From Elasticomyces elasticus (taxonomy: Eukaryota; Ascomycota; Dothideomycetes; Mycosphaerellales; Teratosphaeriaceae): DNA of 64,000 nt. The notes beneath the pieces are model-generated. The model was not told the origin of the DNA. It did no database searches and saw only the letters and a program-made list of their open reading frames with translations. Shown one piece after another: positions 33,023 to 43,759 of the stretch. The stretch is taken from assembly GCA_035926095.1 (NCBI GenBank), contig JAVRQT010000022.1, forward strand, positions 1-64,000. The letters are read 5' to 3'. Each line of letters starts with the position of its first letter. Within the stretch, counting starts at the first letter, position 1. A program made the position numbers and the translations under genes.

Positions 33023-35629
33023 ATGCCACCTGCCACTGACAAGCAGCATAGCGAGCTGTACGAGGCTGACCTTAGTGAAGCATCACAGTACGAGCAATCA
33101 TCGACTGCGGACGTCAACGACTACGACCACATCACACCAACCACCCCTACAGCTTTCAACTTCCCAACACTGTCTCCTGACGGATCCCTCGAGAACCTCA
33201 GGCAGAGCCCTCGTCGCTTCCCACCTACTCCTCCCGCAGCCTTAAGCTCGTTGGGAGCTGCTCGCAGGATGGCGGAGACTAAAGACATGAGCGAGTCAAC
33301 CTCATCGTTCGCTGACTCTCAGTACGACATGGTGGACGACCTCTCCGAGATCTCGAGCGAAGACCACGACACCGCAAGCCTGGGGTCGACAGACCACATC
33401 GACGATGACATCGCTACAGATGAGGAGGAGAGCTTTGGAGAGCGTGCTGCGCAGCTCGAAGCAGATCAGGGTCTCGAGCTCGATGCTCAGCATGAAGAGG
33501 ACGAGGATGAGCTCGTGCAGTCACTCACTGAGTCAGAGGCAGATGTTGACCAGGCTGCTGACGGGCAGAGTCAAAGCGAGAGCTTCGACGAGGAGGGCCA
33601 CACTGTCGAGAGCTTCTTGTCTGAGGATCTCGAGACGCCGCGTCAGTCCACGGTGCCCAGATTCCTGAAAGGCACGCGACGACCGATGCCGAGATTGACA
33701 GTTGAAGGATCTTCAGCAGACTCCCCACTTCGCATTCTGCTTGTCGCGGACCGCGGTGTTTCGGAAGTCGAGAAGGATCGCGTCTGTGCCAAGATCACGA
33801 CCGCTTTGGCGGGCAGCTCTGACACATCCGAGTGCCGCATCACTACACTACCACTCACGCCCACCGGAATCTCACCGTCCTCTGCGATCACCTACCACCA
33901 TGGTAAGGTTCAAGTCGAGTTCCTTCACTGCATCGCGGCTGAAGACATCACCAAGTCCGTGGGAAACCAGGCATACACCATCCATCTCCTTGACGCAGAT
34001 GGCGAGGACAGCAGCGTGTATCGTGTCGGCGGCGGTGGCGCGAAGCTTGATCTACAGAAGCCGAGCCTGCTCGTCATCGACGGCAAGAACGACTCCGAGT
34101 GGCTGCAAACAGCGCGGTCGGCTCTGAGCACGCTCAACGTCCCTGTTCTCGAGGCTGATGGTGTCGATGCGAAGAACGGCGGCACTGGGTTTGACGAGCT
34201 CCTGACTATGGAATACGGCGCTCTGCGTGTCCAGTTGCAGGACCTGCTCCATCAAGCAATCCCAGCTGATGAGGTGGCAATCAAGAGCGAATTGACTACG
34301 AGTCCCGCACCCTCCTCGGAAGCTCCTGTGGCAAAAGCTCCTGTGGCATCAGCACAGCTGGCGAGATTCTTACTCCTCATCTTCATGAGCCTTCTCGTTC
34401 TCAGCGTCCCGCTATTCCAGGTCTTCTCGGCGTTCACGTCGAACGCGGTCACGGAGCACGCATATCGTAAGGAGGCGCTCTCTCTGGCTCTGTCGCGGCT
34501 CTCCAACTCGACCGAGGCAACCAAGACCTTCAGCATGGACCACATCCTACCCACTCCCACGGCTACCGCGACCGACATGTTCGGCCGTGTGCTCTACAGC
34601 AAGCCCAGCCAAGTCCATTACGCTCCCCTTCAGCCGAATCACATCATCGTCTCGATCCCCAAGGAGTCAGGCTACTGGATGAGCCGTACCATTCGGTCCG
34701 TCCGCGCTCACAAAGGTACCCGGGACATCGCGTTCAACCAGACTAGGATCATCGATGGTGTCTACGATGTTGCCATCGATCCCTCCGAAGCCTACGGCAT
34801 GGTCGATATCGATGGTGTGATGGCCAACCCAGTCAGCGCTTTCACTGTACAGCACAACTTCGGCAACCGCCTTCTTCAGCGTCAAACATACGAGAAGGTG
34901 GGCACCGGCATCACCAACACGATTACGAAGGACCTTGTTCTGGCAAGCGGCACAGCGAGGTCATTTAGCGAGCGACTTCAAACCGAGCTGATTGCCGGCG
35001 CCGTTGCAACCAAGAACGTAACGACCCAGCTTGCCATCCAGATGACTCGCGACTTGCAGGTATTCGTCAACGCTGCGGCTTCCGTGGCTATCAAGAGTCA
35101 TCGAGCTTTGAACCAGACTGTTCACGCTGCTGGCAAGGAGCTTGCAATCATGTCAAACGAGGTGGTGACGTTCAGTAGATCCGTGCGCAAGTCCATCAGC
35201 GCTTCGAAGAAGACTGCGCAGGCGCTGGTCCCGACGAAGAAGATCGTGACGTCTCCGCTCAAGCTCTCACACGAGCGTGCTGTTGGATTCAGGCAGAAGC
35301 TGTTTGGTGGCAAGAAGAAGGTTAGCAACACTCCTCCTTCGATGACCAAGGAGCTTTCTACGCGCATGCAGGACTTTGTCAAGGTCATCGCGCCGGCGAA
35401 GGAGTGGATGAAGAAGTCCTTGCCGACGAACGCTACGAAGGCAGGGCCCTCGCAGCTGAGCAAGAATGCAACGATTGCGAAGAAGTCATGCCCGTGTGCG
35501 AAGGAAGCAGGTATGAAGAAAGGCAGCACCAACACCACTTGCACGAAGAAGTCCTGCAAGTGTCGTGCGACCCACAAGGAGACCGTGAAGGGAGGCAAGG
35601 TTGGCAAGGCCACGAAGAAGGCGGTTTGA
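33023..35629 (+). CDS. Large one-TM protein, unknown function
   Basis: Single exon, 868 aa from ATG 33023 (MPPATDKQHSELYEADLSEA). The frame stays open upstream but without an ATG. The N-terminal 220 residues are acidic, Ser/Glu/Asp-rich and probably disordered. About residues 235-420 look globular (PLRILLVADRGVSEVEKDRV..., LLVIDGKNDSEWLQTARSAL). One strong membrane helix lies near 447-469 (FLLLIFMSLLVLSVPLF). The part after it has N-glycosylation sites and an Ig-like stretch (PNHIIVSIPK..., AFNQTRIIDGVYDVAI). The last 120 residues are very Lys-rich with four closely spaced Cys (KKSCPCAKEA, TCTKKSCKCRATHK). I do not recognise a named domain. A membrane or nuclear-envelope location is possible but unproven. 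Confidence 0.88.
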   Translation: MPPATDKQHSELYEADLSEASQYEQSSTADVNDYDHITPTTPTAFNFPTLSPDGSLENLRQSPRRFPPTPPAALSSLGAARRMAETKDMSESTSSFADSQYDMVDDLSEISSEDHDTASLGSTDHIDDDIATDEEESFGERAAQLEADQGLELDAQHEEDEDELVQSLTESEADVDQAADGQSQSESFDEEGHTVESFLSEDLETPRQSTVPRFLKGTRRPMPRLTVEGSSADSPLRILLVADRGVSEVEKDRVCAKITTALAGSSDTSECRITTLPLTPTGISPSSAITYHHGKVQVEFLHCIAAEDITKSVGNQAYTIHLLDADGEDSSVYRVGGGGAKLDLQKPSLLVIDGKNDSEWLQTARSALSTLNVPVLEADGVDAKNGGTGFDELLTMEYGALRVQLQDLLHQAIPADEVAIKSELTTSPAPSSEAPVAKAPVASAQLARFLLLIFMSLLVLSVPLFQVFSAFTSNAVTEHAYRKEALSLALSRLSNSTEATKTFSMDHILPTPTATATDMFGRVLYSKPSQVHYAPLQPNHIIVSIPKESGYWMSRTIRSVRAHKGTRDIAFNQTRIIDGVYDVAIDPSEAYGMVDIDGVMANPVSAFTVQHNFGNRLLQRQTYEKVGTGITNTITKDLVLASGTARSFSERLQTELIAGAVATKNVTTQLAIQMTRDLQVFVNAAASVAIKSHRALNQTVHAAGKELAIMSNEVVTFSRSVRKSISASKKTAQALVPTKKIVTSPLKLSHERAVGFRQKLFGGKKKVSNTPPSMTKELSTRMQDFVKVIAPAKEWMKKSLPTNATKAGPSQLSKNATIAKKSCPCAKEAGMKKGSTNTTCTKKSCKCRATHKETVKGGKVGKATKKAV

Positions 35630-36266
35630 TCGACTTGACTGTTTGCCGGATTGGGTGTTGCTGGGTGCATGAGAGGTACGGGACGGCGTTCGTGTGCTTC
35701 TTGGGATTGACGACAATGACTAAATGATGATATGCGATGCGTTGGCGCTTGGGGTGCTTGAGGGATGTGCTGCTGCAGCATTGACATGGACCGCACTGGG
35801 CTGGCTAAGGCGTTTACTCGGAGGATGGGATACCCAATGTACACGGCGCGGATCGCTGAGCTGAACTCTGAGGGTATGCGTAGATAGGCGCCCAACACTG
35901 CACATGTCTTGACTCGTATTGTCGTTTGTTCACGGGCGGCTGATCTGTGTACCCTGTATCTCTGTTTCGGTCGAGTGGTTTGCAGTCCATCCACGTGCCC
36001 AGGGTGTTATTGAATAAGCACATGTCCGTGAATGTCCTTGTCGAAAGTTGCCTTGCAAGTGAACGAGTGAAGTCAAGAAGCGCCTTGGCAACGTCTCAGG
36101 CAGCAATTGATGCCCCACCAAAAGATCATCGACAAACGAAACATCCCTCCCAAACACACAAGTTCCTCCTTCCGCCAGTGCATACATCTATCTCAGCGAC
36201 GCGCCAAAAATACAGCTTTTGAACTCTCACATATCACAAGCAACCCACACATCAATTTCTGCAAAG
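35630..36266. other. Intergenic, promoter of RanBP1 gene
   Basis: No gene is seen. Antisense frames here run into the 868-aa gene and lack domains. The right end contains the leader of the RanBP1-type gene. Confidence 0.5.
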
Positions 36267-37088
36267 ATGGCAGACGAAGACACGAAGCCAGATACCACTT
36301 CCACCACCTCTACCTCCACCTCCACCACCACCGACAAGCCTGTAATGGAGAAGGCCACAGAAACCGCGACCGCAGTCAAGGACAATGTCTTCAGCATGTT
36401 TGGAGGCGGTGCGAAGAAGGAGGCTAAGGCCGAGGACCCAGACGCGGAGAATGACCGTTCTGGTTCTGCCAAAGCACAGGCTGCGAAGGCTTCCGCTGAA
36501 GGCGCCGATGATGGAGATGAGAAGGCGCCAGAGGAGGAGGCTGATGTGCACTTCGAGCCCGTCGTGCACCTCACGGAGAAGGTTGACACGAAGACGAACG
36601 AGGAGTTGGAGGAGCAGACTTTCAAGATGAGGGCGAAGCTCTTCAAGTTCGACCGCGAGAGCCGGGAGTGGAAGGAGCGTGGAACGGGTGATGTGAGGTT
36701 GCTCAAACACAAGGAGAACAGTAAGACGCGATTGGTGATGAGGCGGGACAAGACGTTGAAGGTCTGCGCGAACCACTACGGTATGTCAAGAGTAAAGTAT
36801 ACCCTCTTGTGGAATCTGTGCTGATGGAGTGTTATAGTCGTTCCCGACATGAAGCTCTCGCCCAACGTTGGCAGCGACCGCAGCTGGGTGTGGAACGCGG
36901 CGGCCGATGTTTCTGAAGGCGAGCCCGAGGCGCAGACGCTGGCGATTCGGTTCGCTAACAGCGAGAACGCGAACATGTTCAAGGAGGCATTCATGAAGGC
37001 GCAGCAGGAGAACGAGGCTTTGTAAGTCATGCCAGGCCGCGTACTCAAAGCAAGCCTGCTAACAGTGTACAGGTTCAAGGCAGAGTAG
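36267..37088 (+). CDS. YRB1: Ran-binding protein 1 (Ran GTPase co-activator)
   Basis: Three exons, 36267-36780, 36838-37021 and 37073-37088 (237 aa); introns 57 and 51 nt, the second with a GCTAAC branch site; the last exon encodes only the final codons. ATG 36267 is preferred over an in-frame ATG-less extension upstream. The N-terminal 85 residues are Thr/Ser/Ala-rich and acidic. The Ran-binding domain follows: HFEPVVHLTEKVDTKTNEE, MRAKLFKFDRESREWKERG, GDVRLLKHKENSKTRLVMRRDKTLKVCANHYV, SWVWNAAADV and LAIRFANSENANMFKEAF. It stimulates Ran GTP hydrolysis with RanGAP and releases cargo complexes during nuclear export. Length and intron-exon logic fit fungal orthologs. Confidence 0.95.
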
Positions 37089-37644
37089 GATATCCTTGAC
37101 TGCACAGTGACCGCCCTGCACAATCCGGAGAAGAGCTCGAGTTTCATTACTCTTGTCGGTGGACTGCTTGACCATGCTGACTTCAAGAGCAATAACCCAG
37201 CGGCGTATGCAATGGGACTGGGGAGAGGGTACTGAGAGCTGCGATATGCGGCGAATAACAGCATTGCTAGCATGGCGGTTATGGCATGGCGAATGAGCGA
37301 TACGGCATGAGTGTTACGTAGATAGATTCCCCCAAAATGCACGACGCACCACGATATTATTCTCATCATCCCTCACTTGACTTGCGACCTCGACCTCACT
37401 GTCGCCTTGGCATATGCAAGCATGGACCGCGCCGAACCCTCTTTTCAACCTCACCCCCACAACCTACGAGCTCACTTCGCAAACACCTTTGCGCTCACAC
37501 GATCAGCTCTACTCCATTCCTCGATCGTCCCCTTCACTCCTTCATCTCATCAACGCGACAATAGTCATCATTGCGTGACTTCCACGACTGCAACACAACA
37601 CCCACCACAGCTCTTGCGCCGAGCACGGTGCGCCAGTCCTCAAG
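37089..37644. other. Intergenic, promoter of TAF14 gene
   Basis: No gene is seen. Short plus-strand frames at 37337-37652 overlap the TAF14 start and are C-rich leader sequence. Confidence 0.5.
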
Positions 37645-38548
37645 ATGCCTGACGTATGTGGTCGTGTCCACGCCATGGCGACTTCACTAACGCCGTCTGC
37701 CAGGTCAAACGAACAGTCAAGCTGGTCACCCGGCAGACCATTATGCCCGATGTCGCACCCGAGGCAGAAGGATTCCCCATGCGCGCCTGGTCCATCAACA
37801 TCTACATCGTTGGCCCTGAGGGCGACGATCTCCCTGCGACCGTCTTCGAGAAAGCGACGTACGTGCTACACGAGACCTTCGGCCCCAAGCGAGCAAAACA
37901 AACATTCAAGCAACCACCGTTCACGATCAAGGAGACTGGATGGGGAGAGTTTGATATGCAGATCCACCTGACGCCGATGGGAGCGAAAGGGTCGACGCAA
38001 GATCAGATACTGGCGCATGATCTGAATTTCGGGCAGGAGGAGTATGAGAGTACACACAGCGTGGTATGTTGGACGTGATGCAGTGGCTTTGGCAGATTGA
38101 GTTGGGACGGTGCTAATGAGGGCCACCATGGCAGACCTTCCGCAATCCGAAAGGGCCGCTCCTTGATCTCCTCGCAGCATCTGCACCTCCCGGCGAAGCA
38201 GTGACCACGAATGGCACAGGCGCATCGGCCAGCAAGCCTGAGAAGAAGCGACAAAAGACGAACAGGAATGTGGATATGGAGAAGCTGGCGGAGGCGCTAC
38301 CACAGCTCCAGGAAGATGATCTGCTGCAGGTGGTGCAAATGGTGCATGATAACAAAACTGACGATACCTACACACGGAATGATGTCGAGAGTGAGTTATG
38401 GTGTCTAGGTGGGTGACTGTGGGAGTTGCTGACTAGTTCTGATCTAGATGGAGAGTTCCACGTCGATCTGTATACCCTCCCGGATCCGCTGATCAAAATG
38501 CTCTGGGACTTCTGCGATAAGAAGGTGGACATGAGTGCGCTGGCATAG
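37645..38548 (+). CDS. TAF14: YEATS-domain protein Taf14
   Basis: Four exons, 37645-37653, 37704-38063, 38135-38390 and 38448-38548 (241 aa, close to the yeast length). Exon 1 encodes only M-P-D; the 50-nt intron has a CACTAAC branch site. The YEATS domain covers about residues 5-130. Family motifs are VKRTVKLVTRQTIMPD, GFPMRAWSINIYIVG, TYVLHETFG, PPFTIKETGWGEFDMQIHL, AHDLNF and the TFRNPKGPLLD end. The C-terminal ET-type region includes MEKLAEALPQLQEDDLLQVV and ends GEFHVDLYTLPDPLIKMLWDF. In yeast the protein belongs to TFIID, TFIIF, INO80, SWI/SNF and NuA3 and reads acylated histone H3. Confidence 0.95.
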
Positions 38549-39088
38549 AATGCTATCGCGAGCGCGAAGACCATCGAGAAGGTGAGATCGGAACGTCGGC
38601 GCTGCTACGGAGGCTATCACTAGCGTACTCACGGCTTTGAGGAATGGGAACGAATGTGACGCAGATGGTAAGATGGATTATGGGAGTGGGAAAACAAGGC
38701 GACTTCAAGGGCTTGCAATTCATGCTTAGCTTCCAGGGTGCGTGTGATTATGGGATGCTCAGAGTTGAGCAAGGAGCGTCATGAAAGCGTGGCGTCTGGC
38801 GTTTGGCGATACCTCATGCTTGTGACATGAGGTCATCTTCTCAAGGATATGCTAAGATAGGCGGCTGAGAAAACGTGAATGCATCAGATCACTCGAAACA
38901 CAATCCGTACTGGTCTTTGGTCTGTGAATGCAAAGACGGCGCGATTCACGTTCACATGGTGAGTAAGCAAAGACTGACCTTATACCTTCATTCGCGACTT
39001 TTCTGTTTGCAACACAACAAACCACGTTGGTTCTCCTCGGCCTTCGACCAAATTTAAACACCATCGAGCCCCCATCAGATCAAACACC
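38549..39088. other. Intergenic, no gene seen
   Basis: Only short frames are present. This forms the upstream region of the first F-box-like gene. Confidence 0.5.
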
Positions 39089-40153
39089 ATGTCGACTCCA
39101 TCCACTCCACATCTGCTCGGCATACCCCGGGAGCTTCGGAACGCAATTTACGACCTCACCTATGAGTCCGCTACGATCTCGGCGTCACACTCATCTGTTG
39201 ACAGCATAGATCAGTCGGCGCCAGGAACATGGATGCCAACACTGTCACTTAGTCGGACCCCGGCACTCTCAATTACCCTGGTCTGGAAACAAATACATCA
39301 CGAATACGAAGAGCGCGCTCGGCAGGAGAACCCGAAGCAATGTGATCTGATAGTGAACCTCAGGACATCAAACCTGTTCCGTGCAACAGCTGACCTAAAG
39401 CTCAAAGCCAACGCGCCGGCCTTTCGGTTGGTGATGGTGAAGCGTTGTCGTGTGGACATCTCAATCATGCATTTGCTTGGAGATCATGGGACGTACGCAC
39501 ACTGGTTCATCAGGGCTAAAGATGCATTGCCAACCGAACTAGAGCAATTGCAGGCAGAGCCGAACACCCCGACCAAAGGTATGTACACAACGCGATCCGC
39601 TCTCCTCTGAGCTTTACACTACTGATACCATTGAGAATTAGGAATACGCGAAGCCATCAACATAGTTCTTGGCGGCCTTCGCCGTATGATCAGCCCCATT
39701 GCAGAGGTCAGAATTCGAATACACTTGAACGGCAACCCCAAGAGATCGGACTTCCCACAAGCCACTATCCCCGCCATACCTGTTCTTCGTAAGACCACGC
39801 GAAAGCGTCTACTGGAAGCTCTACACATGCCGACCCTCATGAGAATGCCTGGGCACTCGTCAACAGCCTGGCCATTCGCCGACAAGCTATCAATAGAGTG
39901 CATGTATCTGAGCCCGTTGCATCTTTTCTGGCAACCTTCCAGGGCGGATGGTACGAGACAAATTCCTGGCATGGTTCTCGGAGAAGACGGCATGGCGAGA
40001 AAGTCGAAGGAAGGTTTGCTGTGGCTTCTGACACCTACCAGCAATGTGAACAATTGGGACGGCTTCATGCCATCGGTATATTCATGCAAAGATGCGAGTG
40101 GATGGTGGATACCATCGGATGCAATGGCGGAGCTCGAGGCATGTATGGAGTGA
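39089..40153 (+). CDS. F-box-like fungal family protein, tandem copy 1
   Basis: Two exons, 39089-39578 and 39642-40153 (333 aa); 63-nt intron, phase 1, just after the motif NTPTKG. The N-terminus LLGIPRELRNAIYDLTYE is the LP.ELR..IY type seen in fungal F-box-like and 2EXR-like proteins. Next come LSRTPALSITLVWKQIHHEYEE and KRCRVDISI. The second exon ends with LWLLTPTSNVNNWDGFMPS, shared with the two genes downstream. No catalytic motif was recognised. If the N-terminus is a true F-box it would recruit Skp1, but that is inference. Copy 1 is longer than its neighbours because of an insertion before the terminal motif. Confidence 0.82.
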
Positions 40154-40504
40154 GTGGAACTCAGATGAATGAGTGTGTGTGCACCACTGCGTGGGAGAGA
40201 GATAATGAGGGAGCGTGCCGGATAATAAGCACATCGACTTCAGGATTGCAGCAGGACCCATCCCGATTGCTCTTTGGGAGCGCACGTAGTAGGTATAGGG
40301 TCGTTTCATGAGTTTATACGGATTCGATCTCCTTCACTTGATCACTGTTCTGGCCCTCACTTGGCGTGACTGCTTCAGTCGACGGCGTTTGTCGCTAGCG
40401 CCACGACTTGACGTTGTCTTTCACAAGCTTCTTCATCCGAGACAAACTTACATGCACACTTCAGCACTACCATCTCGAAACCACTTACACCAACCACGAC
40501 GACG
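40154..40504. other. Spacer between tandem copies 1 and 2
   Basis: This 351-bp spacer presumably carries the terminator of copy 1 and the promoter of copy 2. Nothing specific was seen. Confidence 0.45.
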
Positions 40505-41466
40505 ATGGCTACAATTACAGCATCGCGACTACTTTCAGTGCCGAAGGAGATCCGAAATCGAATATATGATGAGTGCTTAATCAACATCACTTTATCAAGC
40601 TCGATGGAGACCGAAATTGCGAAAAATTGGCAGCCCAGGGTCACGTTGACCCGGACTGTGAGCTTGTCGCTTCTGCTGGTCTGTGGACAGGTGTACGATG
40701 AATGCACAGAAATGGCAAGCTCTGCAACAGGTTTGGGGCTGCTCGTCGACCTCGCAGGTAGCAACGTGTTCGATGCAGCAGGTCTCGATTTGAAAGCTGT
40801 GGTCCCAGCTGCATTGCTCAGGAAGGTGAAGCGTTGCCGGGTTACGCTCGCCCGCTCGCATGTCTGCGACGTGAACAAGAGCGCGTTCTCCCTATGGCGC
40901 TCAAGAGCAGCTGCTGCCTCACCATCAGAGTTGGCGCTGCTTAATGAACAGCCTACAACACCGACCAAAGGTACGTCTTACCACAAACGAATATATGGAT
41001 TGAAAGCACTGACAGGATCAATACAGCCCTATGCGCTGCTCTACACACTTTCCTTGACGTTCTCCGCAACACCATCAGTGAAGACGCTCGCGTTACGATA
41101 GCGGTGTCATTCAGCGGCCATCCCGATCTCTGGAGCAATCTCTCGCCTGGAGCACGATCAGCTCGGGAGCGAGTCACCAAATACTTTCACGCTCCCACTT
41201 TCTTGGCACTGCCGAGCAACGCAGCACTAACGTGGCCGCCTCACCCCAAGCTACGAGTGACGTGCTGTGCGTCTGTTCCGCTTTACAGCGTCTGGCACGA
41301 TCGACGGGCAGGGTGTACACAGCATGATCCGATCATGGTGGAGGATGTGGAGGAAGCCGCAGTGGTCAATGTTTTGTGGGAGTTGACACCTAGCAGCGAT
41401 CCGAACAATTGGCAGGGGTTCTTCCCTACAATGATTGCGAAGACGAACGATTACCTGATGATCTGA
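40505..41466 (+). CDS. F-box-like fungal family protein, tandem copy 2
   Basis: Two exons, 40505-40970 and 41027-41466 (301 aa); 56-nt intron with GTACGT donor at the same place and phase as in copies 1 and 3 (after TTPTKG). The motif order is the same: LLSVPKEIRNRIYDECL, LTRTVSLSLLLVCGQVYDE, LLRKVKRCRVTL, then in exon 2 FHAPTFLALPSNAALTWPP and LWELTPSSDPNNWQGFFPT. Divergence from the neighbours is high, so the duplication is old or fast-evolving. The function is unknown. Confidence 0.82.
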
Positions 41467-41701
41467 GACGAGGCGGGTGGACGCCAGAGGCCACGGCCAC
41501 GGAGTATCGGGCATTGAAACGTGCGCGACAACGCAGCGCGGGCAAAATAGCGTCTAGAAAGCTGCTTGGGCCGAAGCATGCTACTGGCCCTTGGCGCTCG
41601 TATGGTTCTTCTATCACGGCAGCGGCCGAGCAAGACACCACAATCAAATTTGCGCTTCAAAAGACCGGTAATGCTATTCTCATAACTTAACAATAACAGC
41701 C

Positions 41702-42699
41702 ATGACAGCACCTCCTCCCTTCCGCTTCTTCGCGCTGCCCGCAGAGCTTCGCGATCTGATCTACGAATACTGCTTGATCAATGCGGCCCTCCCAGGCCTT
41801 CACAAGTGCGACGAGGTCCCTAGCGATAGGACGCGAGATCTTTGCGCAGTAGGTCTCGTCGGGACGACAAGCCTGCCGCTGCTGCTAGTCTGCAAACAAT
41901 TTTGCGACGAGTATCAGAAACGTGCAGTGTCCAGCTCGACAAAGCTGTGCTACTATGTAGGCTCGGGCCCAAAGGTCCACAGTCTGTCAGAGGATTTGAG
42001 ATCTAGGGCGAAGCTTCCTTCCGCGTTCTTAAAAACGATTAAGCGCTGCAGCATTCAGGTGAACTGGATGGTATTGGGTACTCCCGAAGTGTCAACGCCT
42101 CTGAGTTGGTTGGACAGGCTGTCGCGGGTGTTCTCATTTGGGCAGCCACAGGTACAGGTAGAGCCTCAAACGCCGACCGAAGGTACGAGAGCCCTTCACT
42201 GTGTACCAATACTTTGCTGATGTCAATTATAGCACTTGGCAACGCCATCCGTGCCCATCTCGCTCATCTCCGCAAGATCCTCCATTCAGAAGCTACAATT
42301 CGAGTGGGCTTACCTATATGGGGTCTGCCAGAGACGCATAACCTCATCGCCGGGTACCCTAGTACTGAGCTCGGGCGCTTAGCAGAGAGCAAGATGCAGA
42401 TCTTCGATGCGCCGACTTTCATGGCTTTGCCGCAATATCCTGCATTGCAGTGGCCGGCTGGCGGCAGTCTCAATATGACCTGTGTTATGGTGACTGCGCT
42501 GGCATCTCCGATGCGAAGTTTGAAAGAGCGGCTGTCAGATGAGCTGAACGTAGCTGCTCCGGAGGGACAAGTACCGGAAGATGCTGCTTACTGGACTCTC
42601 ACCCCGGCCAAAGACCCGAACAACTGGCGAGGCTTTATGCCGACTATTTACGCCATCAAGCACGCCGGGATATGGACACGTGTGGAGAGAGTACTGTGA
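41702..42699 (+). CDS. F-box-like fungal family protein, tandem copy 3
   Basis: Two exons, 41702-42182 and 42233-42699 (315 aa); 50-nt intron, phase 1, after QTPTEG. The motifs are FFALPAELRDLIYEYCL, TSLPLLLVCKQFCDEY, FLKTIKRCSIQV, FDAPTFMALPQYPALQWPA and YWTLTPAKDPNNWRGFMPT. The second-exon block FxAPTFxALPxxxALxWP is shared with copy 2. The gene faces the MYND copy D convergently across 171 bp. No enzymatic signature was recognised. Confidence 0.82.
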
Positions 42700-42870
42700 G
42701 AGAAGATGATTGTTCCGTCGTTCGACGTGCTGCCTGCCTTGGTGTAGCTACAGTCGTTGTGGCAGGCATTCGCTCTGGGCCCACCGGCACTTGCTGATGG
42801 CTCACTGTCCTTTCACTTCAGCTGAGAGACGACCGTGACCGCACCTGGCCTCAGGTCAGAATAAATGCAC

Positions 42871-43759
42871 TCAACCAGTATGCTCACCACCAACAATCTC
42901 CACCGCCTTGCAGAAGGGCTTGTGCACCTTCCAATGCGCCTTCTGATGCTCTCGGCTGCAGTACCCGCGCCTCTTGCACCCAGTACACTTTTGCAACATC
43001 TTCCCGCCTTCCCCTTCGTCCTTACCACACACAACGCAGATGCTGCTCACGATGCCACTGCTATCCTCGCGAACGGCCTCCATCATCCGCTTCATCTTCG
43101 CCACCACGTCCGGCTTGTTGGCCGGAGAACCAAACAAGCCAAACTGACCCTGTACGTTCAACAAGCCGCCACCGTAGGCCTGCTGCGTCGGCTTGGTCAG
43201 TGTGCCCATGGGAAGATTGTATTGCACGCCGTCCACGAAGCCATCCGGACCGTAGAGGGCTCTCTTCATCTGGCTGCGGGCCTCGGCCATCTTCAGTGTG
43301 TCATGGTACAGTGCTCCGAGCTGTGCCTTGAAGACGGTGGTAAGTGTACAGCCTAGAGTCATGGCCTGGTAGCAAGAATCAGTCAGGTAAATCAAGCACT
43401 TGAGATTCGTGGGATCTTACGCAAGCACCGAGGATACACAGTTTGTACTCGGGGGTGTAGTAGTCTTTGCCGTTGGTGGTGAAGAACTGGGTGACATAGC
43501 TGTCGACCATCTCCTGCAACTTGCCAGCGTTCATGTGTTCGCGTACCACAGTGATGACACTTTCGTCCTGGTTGTGGTAGGAGAGAAGGGACAAGCGGTG
43601 CTCATCTTTGGGTGTCTCGGCGGTGGCTTCGCCGTTCTGGGTCGCTTTCTCTGCCACAATCTTCTTTGCCAGCTCTGGAAGACCTGCTTGCTCGTCCAGC
43701 TCGAAGACGATGTCGGCGTCGTCGTCGCTCTCGAAGAGACCGTATCCACTGGCTCCCAT
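42871..43759 (-). CDS. MYND zinc-finger protein, copy D
   Basis: Two exons on minus, 43759-43421 and 43365-42871 (277 aa); 55-nt intron at exactly the position found in the paralog at 22747-23676 (between LCILGAC and AMTLGC). The N-terminus MGASGYGLFESDDDADIVFEL matches the paralog's. The middle has FKAQLGALY and FVDGVQYNL. The C-terminal MYND-like finger reads CVVC...CTGCKRRGYCSREH...HWKVHKPFC; the cysteine expected in C-x3-C is a histidine here. The paralog lies 20 kb away on the same strand. The function is unknown. Confidence 0.83.

Noticed and set aside
36227..36776. Two minus-strand frames of 174 codons antisense to the RanBP1 gene
   Set aside because: Shadows of the acidic, well-conserved RanBP1 reading frame.
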